A DNA stretch of 13,581 bases from the NCBI GenBank assembly GCA_964511405.1, contig CAZEFK010000195.1, positions 1-13,581 on the forward strand, written 5' to 3'. The DNA comes from CAZEFK01 sp964511405 (GTDB lineage Bacteria > Pseudomonadota > Alphaproteobacteria > Elsterales > Elsteraceae). The translations under genes and the position numbers were made by a program. Below the pieces are notes generated by a model. That model was not told the origin of the DNA, made no database searches, and saw only the letters and a program-made list of their open reading frames with translations. This document shows, piece by piece, positions 1 through 6,956 of the stretch. How positions within the stretch are numbered: position 1 is the stretch's first letter; every line of letters starts with the position of its first letter.

Positions 1-1
1 C

Positions 2-1969
2 GCCATCGTGATGATCGAGAATATCGTCCGCTTTATCGAAGAGGGCGATGCGCCGCTGGAAGCGGCCCTCAAGGGCGCGGAGCAGATTGGTTTCACTATC
101 GTCTCGCTGACGATCTCACTGATTGCCGTGCTGATTCCGCTGCTCTTTATGGGCGACATCGTGGGACGGCTCTTCCGCGAATTCGCCATCACGCTGAGTG
201 TAACCATTCTGGTTTCGGCTGTGGTTTCGCTGACGCTGACGCCGATGATGTGCTCCCGGCTGTTGAAGCATAAACCGGAATCGCAGCAGTCGCGCTTCTA
301 CCGCGCGTCGGAAAACGTTTTTGAAAGCGTGATTGCCTTTTACGGGCGAACGCTGAAGTGGGTGCTAAAGCACCAGACGGCCACACTGCTGGTCGCTGTC
401 GGTACGCTGGTGCTCACGGTTGTCCTGTATATCGTGGTGCCCAAGGGATTCTTCCCGGTGCAGGATACCGGCGTAATTCAGGGCATTTCGGAGGCTTCAC
501 AGAGCGCCTCGTTCGCTTCGATGTCCGCTTTGCAGCAGCAACTGATGGAGGTCATCCGCAAGGACCCCGCCGTCGAGAGCATCTCGTCCTTCATCGGCGT
601 GGATGGAACCAACATCACCATGAATAGCGGGCGCATCCAGATCAACCTCAAGCCGCTGGAGGAGCGCAAGATCAGCGCGACTGAGGTGATCCGCCGGTTG
701 CAGCCGGAGCTCGAAAAAGTCGACGGCATCACCCTCTACATGCAGCCGGTGCAGGACCTCACCGTGGAAGACCGAGTGAGCCGCACGCAGTTCCAGTACA
801 CGCTGGAAGAACCGGATGCCCAGGATCTGAATAAATGGACGACGAGATTCGTTAAGAAGCTGAAGACCCTGCCGGAAATCACCGATGTGGCCACCGATCA
901 GCAATCGGAAGGATTGTCCGCCAAGCTGGTGATCGACCGGGTTACGGCGTCGCGCATGGGCATCACGCCGCAGATGATCGACCAGACGTTATATGACGCG
1001 TTTGGCCAGCGTCTGGTGACCACGCTTTACACGCAGTTGAATCAGTATCACGTGGTGCTGGAAACGACTCCGGAATTTCAAAAGAATCCGCAGATGCTGC
1101 AGAACATCTACGTGCGCACGGCAGCGGGTTCTGGAACTGCGACACCTGCCACAACCACCGGCACCGCTGCGGCTGCTTTGCCACTAAATCCCACGCCGAA
1201 TGGTGGGGCTGTTCCGCTCAGCACCTTCACGCATTTTGAAATGCAGAACGCGCCGCTTTCGATCAATCACCAGGGACAGTTTCCCGTGGTCACCATCTCC
1301 TTCAATCTTGCGCCCGGCCAGTCGCTCGGCGCAGCCGTCGATGCTGTCGACAAAGCGCAGAAAGAGATGAAGATGCCGTTGAGCATCATGGCAACGTTCC
1401 AGGGTACGGCGGCGTCGTTCCAGGCATCGCTGACCAACGAACCTCTCCTGATTCTGGCGGCGCTGATTACGGTCTACATCGTGCTGGGTGTTTTGTATGA
1501 AAGTTACATTCATCCCATCACGATCCTTTCGACCTTGCCATCAGCCGGCGTGGGCGCAATTATGGCGCAGTTGATCACCGGTGCCGAACTGGACGTCATT
1601 GCGCTCATCGGCATCATCCTGCTGATCGGCATCGTCAAGAAGAACGGCATCATGATGGTCGACTTCGCGATCGAGGCCGAGCGCGACCGCGGCCTCGGCC
1701 CCGAGCAGGCGATCACCGAGGCCTGCCTGCTGCGCTTCCGGCCGATCATGATGACCACCATGGCCGCGATCATGGGCGGGTTGCCGCTGGCGCTGGGCGG
1801 CGGCACCGGCTCGGAGCTGCGCCAGCCGCTAGGCTACGCCATCGTCGGCGGCCTGATCCTGTCGCAGCTGGTGACCCTGCTGACGACGCCGGTGGTCTAT
1901 CTGGCCTTCGACAGCCTGGTGCGCGATCGCGCCCGCGTGCGGGAGCCGGCGGCCGAGGCGATGCTGTAG
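2..1969 (+). CDS. RND multidrug efflux permease (MdtB/MdtC-like), 5' truncated
   Basis: C-terminal two thirds of an inner-membrane RND (HAE1) proton-driven drug efflux pump. Such pumps work with a periplasmic adaptor and an outer-membrane channel. The frame is open to the window edge (reads A-I-V-M-I-E-N), so the GTG at 8 is internal and not the start. Counting from that GTG, the sequence closely follows MdtB/C: SLIAVLIPLLFMGDIVGRLF (about 38-57), VVSLTLTPMMCSRLL, and later KKNGIMMVDFAIEAE and CLLRFRPIMMTT. Hydrophobic helices lie at about 30-50, 60-80, 125-145 and in a block from about 475 to the end. An Ala/Thr-rich insert lies in the second periplasmic loop (about 375-400). Codons before ~1600 often end in A/T (9 of 30 at 305-394); from 1601 nearly all end in G/C. 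The gene may therefore be a mosaic or an assembly join. It converges on the TetR gene with a 13-nt gap. Confidence 0.9.
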   Translation, partial: AIVMIENIVRFIEEGDAPLEAALKGAEQIGFTIVSLTISLIAVLIPLLFMGDIVGRLFREFAITLSVTILVSAVVSLTLTPMMCSRLLKHKPESQQSRFYRASENVFESVIAFYGRTLKWVLKHQTATLLVAVGTLVLTVVLYIVVPKGFFPVQDTGVIQGISEASQSASFASMSALQQQLMEVIRKDPAVESISSFIGVDGTNITMNSGRIQINLKPLEERKISATEVIRRLQPELEKVDGITLYMQPVQDLTVEDRVSRTQFQYTLEEPDAQDLNKWTTRFVKKLKTLPEITDVATDQQSEGLSAKLVIDRVTASRMGITPQMIDQTLYDAFGQRLVTTLYTQLNQYHVVLETTPEFQKNPQMLQNIYVRTAAGSGTATPATTTGTAAAALPLNPTPNGGAVPLSTFTHFEMQNAPLSINHQGQFPVVTISFNLAPGQSLGAAVDAVDKAQKEMKMPLSIMATFQGTAASFQASLTNEPLLILAALITVYIVLGVLYESYIHPITILSTLPSAGVGAIMAQLITGAELDVIALIGIILLIGIVKKNGIMMVDFAIEAERDRGLGPEQAITEACLLRFRPIMMTTMAAIMGGLPLALGGGTGSELRQPLGYAIVGGLILSQLVTLLTTPVVYLAFDSLVRDRARVREPAAEAML

Positions 1970-1982
1970 CCCCAGCGCCTGA

Positions 1983-2540
1983 TCACGGCGCCAGCAAGCG
2001 CCGCAGCGTGCGGCGCGTCGTGGCGAGCGGCTCGGGGCCGCGCTCGACCTTGGCCTGGAGAACCGCGCCCTCCCAAAGCGCCAGGACCGTGCGCGCTAGA
2101 TCGCCGGCCGGGAGGTCGGTCCGCACGCTGCCGTCGCGCTGGCCGTCCGCCAGGCACTGGGACAGCGCATCCGCCCACTGGCGCCAGAGACGGGACAGAG
2201 GATCCTGGAACGCATCGAGCTGCGCGAGTTCGGCCGTGAAATTGCCGATCAGGCAGCCCTCCTCGCTGTATCCGAGCGCGGCGAAATGGCGATCCAGCCG
2301 CTCCAGCCCCGGGAGGCTCGGGTCGTGCAGGACGGCGCGCGCCTCGCCCCGGTCCTCCCAATAGCGCGCGAGCGCAGCGAGGCCGAGCGCGTCCTTGCTG
2401 TCGAAATGGGCGTAGAACGACCCCTTTGGAACGCCGATCGACGAGACGATCTCCTGGACGCCGGTGGCATGATAGCCGCGGCTATGGAAGGCCGCGAGGC
2501 CCGCCTCGAGAACGCTTTGCCTATGGTTCGGCTTGGGCAT
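1983..2540 (-). CDS. TetR/AcrR-family transcriptional repressor
   Basis: A 185-residue one-component repressor of the usual TetR length. The N-terminal helix-turn-helix is clear: FHSRGYHATGVQEIV followed by IGVPKGSFYAHFDSKDAL (about 18-52), the canonical G-x-P-K-G-S-F/L-Y-x-H-F pattern. The C-terminal ligand/dimer domain carries GCLIGNFTAELA, a pattern I associate with the NemR/AcuR branch, which senses electrophiles or small reactive compounds. The start is ATG at 2540, four nt after the stop of the SDR gene, so it is the last gene of the GST-SDR-TetR operon. The perfect palindrome ACGACCGGTCGT in the operon promoter is its likely binding site, giving autorepression. It could also act on the RND gene converging from the left, but that gene's promoter is outside the window. 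Ligand unknown. Confidence 0.9.
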   Translation of the reverse strand: MPKPNHRQSVLEAGLAAFHSRGYHATGVQEIVSSIGVPKGSFYAHFDSKDALGLAALARYWEDRGEARAVLHDPSLPGLERLDRHFAALGYSEEGCLIGNFTAELAQLDAFQDPLSRLWRQWADALSQCLADGQRDGSVRTDLPAGDLARTVLALWEGAVLQAKVERGPEPLATTRRTLRRLLAP

Positions 2541-2544
2541 GGGG

Positions 2545-3288
2545 TCAATTCAAGGTCCACGCTTCGGCGAACGGCCGGATGACATGGTCGAAGGACCAGG
2601 TCGACGGGTGCTGATGCGCGACATGGTAGACCTCGTCGGCGATCGCATCAGGATGGGCGTAGTACTCGTCCCGCTGATACCGCCAGTCGGCGGGCGGCTC
2701 AATGCCCACGGCGCCCCGGGCGCCGGCGACCCAGGGCGCGTCGATCGCGGCGTCGATCGTGATGTAGCCGACATGCACGCGCTTCGGCCCCAGGTCCTTG
2801 GCGAGGGACTGGGCGAGGATCCGCTGGGCGGCCTTGGTCGGCGCGAACGCCGGCCGGAGCGGGATGCCGCGAAACGACGACGTGTTGCCGGTGACCATGA
2901 TGGCGCCGTCGCCGCGCGCCACCATGGCGGGCGCGAGCCTCTGCGCCAGAACGAACAGGGACGTTGTGTTCACCCGGAAATTGCGTTCGAGATCCGCGGC
3001 CGACGCGTCCAGGATCGTCGTGAACGTTGCGGCGACGGCGTTATGGACCAGCACATGCGGGGCTCCGAGGTCGGCCTGCACGCGCGCGATCGTCGCGCCG
3101 AGCCGGTCGAGGTCGGCGACGTCGCAGGGATAGCCGCGCGCCTCGCGAATCTCGGCCTCGAGGCCGGCGAGGCGCTCGGCATTGCGCGCGACCATGGCCA
3201 CGCGGTAGCCGCCGCACGCGAAACGGCGCACGAGCGCGACGCCGGTCGCGCCGCCGACGCCCACGATGAGGGCGATCCGATCGGTCAT
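2545..3288 (-). CDS. Short-chain dehydrogenase/reductase (SDR) with Phe in place of catalytic Tyr
   Basis: A 247-residue classical-length SDR with a Rossmann fold. The nucleotide-binding turn is IVGVGGATG (8-16), the acidic patch CDVAD is at 55-59, N107 sits in the NTTS segment, and the catalytic-Ser region is TGNTSSF (133-139). The usual YxxxK is F148-A-P-T-K152, so the general-acid tyrosine is replaced by phenylalanine while the lysine is kept. From memory, a subfamily annotated simply as SDR oxidoreductase shows this FxxxK form together with ALAQSMA-like and DGxID-like motifs; here these are RILAQSLAKDLGPK and TIDAAIDAPWV. Substrate and even catalytic activity are uncertain. The start ATG overlaps the GST stop by ATGA (3285-3288), implying translational coupling. 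The TetR gene follows after 4 nt. Confidence 0.88.
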   Translation of the reverse strand: MTDRIALIVGVGGATGVALVRRFACGGYRVAMVARNAERLAGLEAEIREARGYPCDVADLDRLGATIARVQADLGAPHVLVHNAVAATFTTILDASAADLERNFRVNTTSLFVLAQRLAPAMVARGDGAIMVTGNTSSFRGIPLRPAFAPTKAAQRILAQSLAKDLGPKRVHVGYITIDAAIDAPWVAGARGAVGIEPPADWRYQRDEYYAHPDAIADEVYHVAHQHPSTWSFDHVIRPFAEAWTLN

Positions 3289-3902
3289 GCTGCGGCTCCC
3301 CCCGCCAGGGGGCCGGGCCGGGTCAGCGCGAAGGGCGGCGCGTCGCGATGCTCGGCGACGATCGCGGCCAAGGCCGGGACGGCAGGCAGAACCTCGAGGT
3401 CGGGATTGGTCTGCGCGACATACTCCACGGCCACGATCGCGGTGATCGCCGCCACGTCCAATGGCGCCGTCCGGAGCCGCCCGCCGGCGCGCGCGGCCTC
3501 GTCGAGCGCCCGCAAGCCGCCCAGGATCTGCCGCTGCCAGCGCTGGGCCTCGGCTTGCGCAACCGCGTGTCCGCGGAACGACCGGTTGGTGGCCTGCTCG
3601 CAGACTCCATGACCGATCGCCGCGAGCTTGAGCGTGGCCCGCCGCGCCGCCGACCCCGCCGGGATCAGCGGTGCCGCGGGCGTGAGCTCGTTGAGGTGGT
3701 CGAGGATGGCCGTGCTGTCGATCAGGACCTCGCCATCGTCGAGGACCAGCGACGGCACCTTCGCAACCGGATTGTAGCGCGCGGCGGCCTCGAACTCGAC
3801 ATAGCCATTCACGGGCTCGTGATCGAACGGCAGACCGCGCGAGATCAGGGCCGCCGCAACACGCCGGGCATAGGGCGACAGATATGTGCCGATCAGCTTC
3901 AT
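3285..3902 (-). CDS. Glutathione S-transferase family protein
   Basis: A 205-residue cytosolic GST. The N-terminal thioredoxin-like domain runs MKLIGTYLSPYARRVAAAL. Ser9 is in the position of the activating residue, cis-Pro50 is in AKVPSL, and the gamma-glutamyl-contacting D62-S63 is in IDSTAIL. The C-terminal all-helical domain covers about 88-200. It probably conjugates glutathione to electrophiles; the substrate cannot be read from sequence. It lacks the SSCSWR-type motif of zeta GSTs, so it is not evidently maleylacetoacetate isomerase despite the homogentisate genes elsewhere in the window. It is first in the GST-SDR-TetR operon. The leader has a GAGGAGAG Shine-Dalgarno about 8 nt before the ATG and the promoter/operator at 3950-3978, so expression is probably controlled by the downstream TetR protein. 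Confidence 0.9.
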   Translation of the reverse strand: MKLIGTYLSPYARRVAAALISRGLPFDHEPVNGYVEFEAAARYNPVAKVPSLVLDDGEVLIDSTAILDHLNELTPAAPLIPAGSAARRATLKLAAIGHGVCEQATNRSFRGHAVAQAEAQRWQRQILGGLRALDEAARAGGRLRTAPLDVAAITAIVAVEYVAQTNPDLEVLPAVPALAAIVAEHRDAPPFALTRPGPLAGGAAA

Positions 3903-3923
3903 GGGCCTCTCTCCTCGGGTGCG

Positions 3924-3937
3924 GAGCCGATCGGCTC
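3924..3937. repeat. Perfect 14-bp palindrome in the GST leader
   Basis: GAGCCGATCGGCTC is a perfect inverted repeat with no spacer. It lies between the -10 element (3950-3955) and the Shine-Dalgarno of the GST gene, close to the expected transcription start. It could be a second operator or an mRNA hairpin; nothing else in the window repeats it. Confidence 0.5.
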
Positions 3938-3949
3938 TAGGCGAGAGAT

Positions 3950-3978
3950 AGAATACGACCGGTCGTCTATATCGTCAA
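3950..3978 (-). promoter_or_regulatory. Sigma-70-type promoter of the GST-SDR-TetR operon
   Basis: Reading the minus strand, TTGACG (3978-3973) is followed by exactly 17 nt and then TATTCT (3955-3950). These are good matches to the -35 and -10 consensus at ideal spacing, about 50 nt upstream of the GST ATG. It is the only AT-rich patch in this intergenic region. The spacer contains most of the palindromic operator. Confidence 0.72.
3955..3966. promoter_or_regulatory. Probable TetR-family operator
   Basis: ACGACCGGTCGT is a perfect 12-bp palindrome occupying the -10-proximal half of the promoter spacer and touching the -10 hexamer. The flanks TAGA and TCTA (minus strand) extend the symmetry imperfectly, in the style of NemR/AcrR-type sites. 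Bound repressor would block RNA polymerase. The TetR gene is the last gene of the operon this promoter drives, so autoregulation is the simplest reading. Confidence 0.65.
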
Positions 3979-4025
3979 TCATGGGCGTGCCGAGGCGATG
4001 CCGTCGACGGTCTCGATTGCTCCGG

Positions 4026-4075
4026 TCGGCCGATTCAGCCCATGGTAACGGCTATCGCCTAGGCTGATGGGCCGA
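4026..4075. repeat. Imperfect inverted repeat over the CRP-family gene start
   Basis: TCGGCCGATTCAGCC (4026-4040) and GGCTGATGGGCCGA (4062-4075) are near reverse complements, differing by a few bases around the middle. The second arm runs into the ATG at 4075. If folded in mRNA it would bury the initiation region, which has no clear Shine-Dalgarno. It could instead be a protein-binding site. Weak evidence. Confidence 0.3.
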
Positions 4076-4764
4076 TGCTGCTCGAGACCTCACCGCTCTT
4101 CGCCGGGCTGCCGCGACCGGTCATGGACAAGGTCACGGCGCTGTGCGTGCACCGGCGCCTGGGCGCGGACGACGTCCTGTTCCGCAAGGGCGATCCCGGC
4201 GACGCGCTCTACGGCATCGTCAGCGGGCGCATCCGCATCCACGCGACCGCCATCGACGGCCGCGAGACCCTGCTCAACATCCTGAGCGCCGGCGAGATCT
4301 TCGGCGAAATCGCGCTGATCGACGGCCTGCCCCGCACCGCCGACGCTACCGCGCTGGAGCCGACCGAGCTGGTCATGCTGCGGCGCAACGCCTTCATGCC
4401 CCTGGTGCACAGCGACGGCGACCTGGCCGTCCATCTGCTGGAGCTGACCTGCCGGCGTCTGCGCTGGATCAGCGAGATGGTCGAGGACGCGACCTTCCTG
4501 GCGCCGCCGGCGCGCATGGCCAAGCGGCTGCTGCAGCTCGCCCGCCAGCACGGCCGCACGCAGGCCGACGGCGTGGTCATCGACCTCAGGCTGTCGCAGC
4601 GCGAGATCGGCGAGCTGGCCGGGGTCTCGCGCGAGACCGCCAACAAGCACCTGAACGCCTGGGCGCGGCTGGGCTGGATCGCGGTCCACCGCGAGGCCAT
4701 CGTCATCCGCCAGATGCAGCCCCTGGAAGACCTGGCCGAGACCGACACCAAGGATTTTGCTTAG
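4075..4764 (+). CDS. CRP/FNR-family transcriptional regulator
   Basis: A 229-residue cytoplasmic regulator. The cyclic-nucleotide-binding jelly roll (about 5-125) opens LETSPLFAGLP and contains the phosphate-binding-cassette-like GEIFGEIALIDGLPRTADA (73-91), with G77, E78 and R87-T88 at the positions that contact cNMP in CRP. The Crp-type winged helix carries LSQREIGELAGVSRETANKH (173-192). There is no FNR-type N-terminal cysteine cluster; Cys24 and Cys126 are isolated. This favours a nucleotide or small-ligand sensor, not an Fe-S one. An in-frame TAG at 4060-4062 fixes the start at or after the ATG at 4075. It is divergent from the GST operon across 172 nt. Its stop abuts the stop of the gene on the other strand with no gap and no terminator between. 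Targets unknown. Confidence 0.9.
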   Translation: MLLETSPLFAGLPRPVMDKVTALCVHRRLGADDVLFRKGDPGDALYGIVSGRIRIHATAIDGRETLLNILSAGEIFGEIALIDGLPRTADATALEPTELVMLRRNAFMPLVHSDGDLAVHLLELTCRRLRWISEMVEDATFLAPPARMAKRLLQLARQHGRTQADGVVIDLRLSQREIGELAGVSRETANKHLNAWARLGWIAVHREAIVIRQMQPLEDLAETDTKDFA

Positions 4765-6327
4765 CTACCGCCGGCCGACCATCACGCCCGTCGCGGCGTA
4801 CGCCGCCGCCCCCGTCTTGCCGTTGCCGACCCGGAACTGGCCGCCGACCTCGGCGGCGGCCGCCGGGCCGGTGCCGTAGTATGAGCCCGCGACCGACCCG
4901 GTGATCGTCGGCTTGGCCCCTGCGGCCGTGACGTTGGCGAGGCTGCCCTGGAAGTCGCGGCTGCCGGAGATCGTGCCCGCGTAGGTCACGCCGTCGAAGT
5001 TGCGGATCGCGAGGCTGCCCGAGCGCTTGGCGAAGTCGACATCCTGGGTGTACACGCCGTTGGCGACGTATTGCGCCTTGCCGTTCACCACCGTGCCCAC
5101 GGCCATGCCGGTATAGTGCGCCGTGCCGATCTGCGGCATGTCGGCCGGGCTGGTCAGCGACCCGGCGACCCAGGTCCCCAGGTTGATGATGTCGTTGCGG
5201 GTGGTCCCGGCCTTGGCGCCTGCTGTGGTGGTGCCGCCACCCCACCAGCCCCAGCGCACATACTCGCACACGCAGTCCGGCGCCGTGGCCGTCATCGCTG
5301 CCGGCAGGGGCGCCACGGCACTGCTGACCAGGTACAAGGCCGACTCCTGGACCGTCGCCCCGTTGGTGGTCGACCGCGGCGTCAGCGCGCCGGTGCTGCC
5401 CACGCTGTAGCCCTCGGCCGCGGCGAACCGCTTGTCGTCGACGAAGGACGACGCGCCGGCCTGGGGCGCCGAGAGCGATCCGAACTCCAGGGTCGCCGTG
5501 CCGGCGCCGTTCGGCCCGCCGCCCAGCGTGTCGGTGCGCGCAAAGCCCATCTGCGCCGTCATGCGGTTGGACGCCGCGACATGGGTTAGGCTCATGCCGC
5601 CCGGCGTATTGCCCGTGGCGACGACGCTCTTGTCGTCGACGCCACCGGTCTGGTGCGATTCGACGACGCCGTTGGCATAGCCCGCTAGCGTCTGAGTGGT
5701 CCGCGCCTTGCCGAGGTCGGCCGGTGCGGCGACCTGCTTGAAGACGCGGTCATAGCCATAGGCGGTCGACACGGGATTGGCCCCGGGAACGTCGACGGTG
5801 GCCGGCGCTGCCGAGGCCTTGCCGGCGCCGTCGAACGTCGCGTTGTCCAGCGCGATCTGGGTCGGCAGCGCGCGCGCCGCGAAGCTTGCGGTCGTCGCGG
5901 ATGGCTTTCGGCTGGCCAGCGGCCCGAAGCTCAAGGTCGACGCATCGGTGTCGGCATGGCTGGTGCCGCGCACCGCGCCCGCCAGCTCGCCATCCCGCAG
6001 CTTGGCGTTCTCGGGCACCCGCCCGACCGCCAGTTCGATCGCCGAGGTCTGCTTGGCGCCGCTGCCGGTGATGGCCAGGCCGGCCTGCAGGACGGTGGTC
6101 TGGGCATCGCCGGCCTGCGCACCGACGTCCCCCGGCGGCTTGGCCAAGAACAGCGGCGAGACCGTGGCCTCGGCAGCCGCGCCGCCGCCGCGCGACGGCA
6201 GGAACGGCAGGGTCGAGCCGGCCTGTGGAACCAGCGCGTAGGCGGCCGTGCCGAAGGGCAGCGTCACCTTCATCGCGGCGCCCTTCTGGGTCCCCTGGGT
6301 CGCGGTCTTGGTCGCGGCCTGGACCAC
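4765..6327 (-). CDS. Low-complexity protein ending in a TbpB-like beta-barrel; probable 3' part of a frameshifted FecR/TbpB cargo gene
   Basis: 520 residues from a GTG at 6327. No signal peptide is visible at GTG or at the internal ATG (M19). Residues ~25-350 are Ala/Gly/Thr-rich with loosely recurring FAARALPTQ, ATLEFGSL-like segments. Residues 352-520 resemble the beta-barrel of transferrin-binding protein B-like surface proteins: CVCEYVRWGWWGG, INLGTWVAGSL, GTAHYTGMAVGTVVNGKAQY, LAIRNFDGVTYAGTISG, then the terminal SYYGTGPAAAAEVGGQFRVG, matching the YGP...EVGG signature of Slam substrates. Joining this frame to the upstream FecR frame by one missing base at ~6342 gives EPGK-AAIGAVVQAATK and one exported ~730-residue protein. 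That would supply the missing signal peptide. Probable role: surface-exposed or secreted cargo of the adjacent Slam-like protein; ligand unknown. Confidence 0.75.
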   Translation of the reverse strand: MVQAATKTATQGTQKGAAMKVTLPFGTAAYALVPQAGSTLPFLPSRGGGAAAEATVSPLFLAKPPGDVGAQAGDAQTTVLQAGLAITGSGAKQTSAIELAVGRVPENAKLRDGELAGAVRGTSHADTDASTLSFGPLASRKPSATTASFAARALPTQIALDNATFDGAGKASAAPATVDVPGANPVSTAYGYDRVFKQVAAPADLGKARTTQTLAGYANGVVESHQTGGVDDKSVVATGNTPGGMSLTHVAASNRMTAQMGFARTDTLGGGPNGAGTATLEFGSLSAPQAGASSFVDDKRFAAAEGYSVGSTGALTPRSTTNGATVQESALYLVSSAVAPLPAAMTATAPDCVCEYVRWGWWGGGTTTAGAKAGTTRNDIINLGTWVAGSLTSPADMPQIGTAHYTGMAVGTVVNGKAQYVANGVYTQDVDFAKRSGSLAIRNFDGVTYAGTISGSRDFQGSLANVTAAGAKPTITGSVAGSYYGTGPAAAAEVGGQFRVGNGKTGAAAYAATGVMVGRR

Positions 6328-6956
6328 GGCGCCGATGGCGGCTTGCCCGGCTCGGCGGTGACGGCAAAGCCCGGCCGCGTGACCTGCTGGGTGCCCTGCG
6401 GCGTCGAGATCCGCAGCGAATCCCCATAGATCAGGGTTGCCGTGGTGCGACCCGAGGCTTCGGTGTCGATCAGGGCGATGCCGCCGCGCACGGCAATCTG
6501 GGCACTGGGAGTCTGCAGCGCCACGGATCCGTCCTTGCTGAGCTTGCCGCCGACGAAGCGCAGCAGCCCCTTGGTGACCGACGCCGCCATCCGGCCCTTC
6601 TGGGCGTCCGGATCATAGACATACTCGTCCAGCGTCAGGCTGGTGTTGGGCGCGATCGTCAATGTCGAGCCGTCCAGGAACAGCATCTGCGCCTGGCCGC
6701 CGGCCGACGTCTCGACCCGCTCCTTGACGAACACGTTCAGGCCGACCTGCAGCACGCGCGGCGGGGTGATCGGCGGCGTTCCGCGGGTGTCCGGATTGAC
6801 GGCGGCGGCGACGCCGGCCTGGACCTCGGCCGGCGCATCGGCCAGGACCGGCCCCGCCGCCAGCGCCAGGAGGCCCGCGCCTAGAAGCTGTAGCCGGCGC
6901 CGACCAGCGCGGTGGTGTTGGTGTAGCGGTAATTGGGCAGGTTCGAGCCGGTCCAA
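6270..6956 (-). CDS. Exported FecR-domain protein, probable 5' part of the frameshifted FecR/TbpB cargo gene
   Basis: The FecR domain is clear at about residues 65-175 (numbered from TTG 6956): VFVKERVETSAGGQAQMLFL, DGSTLTIAPNTSLTLDEYVY, GLLRFVGGKLSKDG, TPSAQIAVRGGIALI. Before it, RRRLQLLGAGLLALAAGPVLA-DA looks like a Sec signal peptide cleaved after VLA, with no lipobox cysteine. Start uncertain: the frame is open to 7028, but the nearest usable codon before the signal peptide is TTG at 6956, overlapping the barrel gene by about 75 nt. Downstream of EPGK (codon 6344-6342) the frame decays into Arg/Pro-rich sequence and stops at 6270. The -1 frame continues sensibly into the TbpB-like ORF. 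A real indel or a sequencing error is more likely than two genes. Stand-alone exported FecR domains are not necessarily sigma regulators. Confidence 0.72.
   Translation of the reverse strand: MDRLEPAQLPLHQHHRAGRRRLQLLGAGLLALAAGPVLADAPAEVQAGVAAAVNPDTRGTPPITPPRVLQVGLNVFVKERVETSAGGQAQMLFLDGSTLTIAPNTSLTLDEYVYDPDAQKGRMAASVTKGLLRFVGGKLSKDGSVALQTPSAQIAVRGGIALIDTEASGRTTATLIYGDSLRISTPQGTQQVTRPGFAVTAEPGKPPSAPWSRPRPRPRPRGPRRAPR

Noticed and set aside
2533..3612. 359-codon forward ORF opposite the SDR and GST genes
   Set aside because: Spans two clearly real minus-strand genes; its composition is that of a GC-rich shadow frame.
3285..3902. GST as the missing maleylacetoacetate isomerase (maiA) of the homogentisate pathway
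   Set aside because: Lacks the zeta-class SSCSWR-like active-site motif and sits in a separate TetR-controlled operon about 9 kb from hmgA-fahA.
6270..6956. FecR anti-sigma regulator of an ECF sigma factor
   Set aside because: No ECF sigma gene or TonB receptor is adjacent, there is a cleavable signal peptide in place of a cytoplasmic N-terminus and membrane helix, and the domain continues into a TbpB-like barrel.
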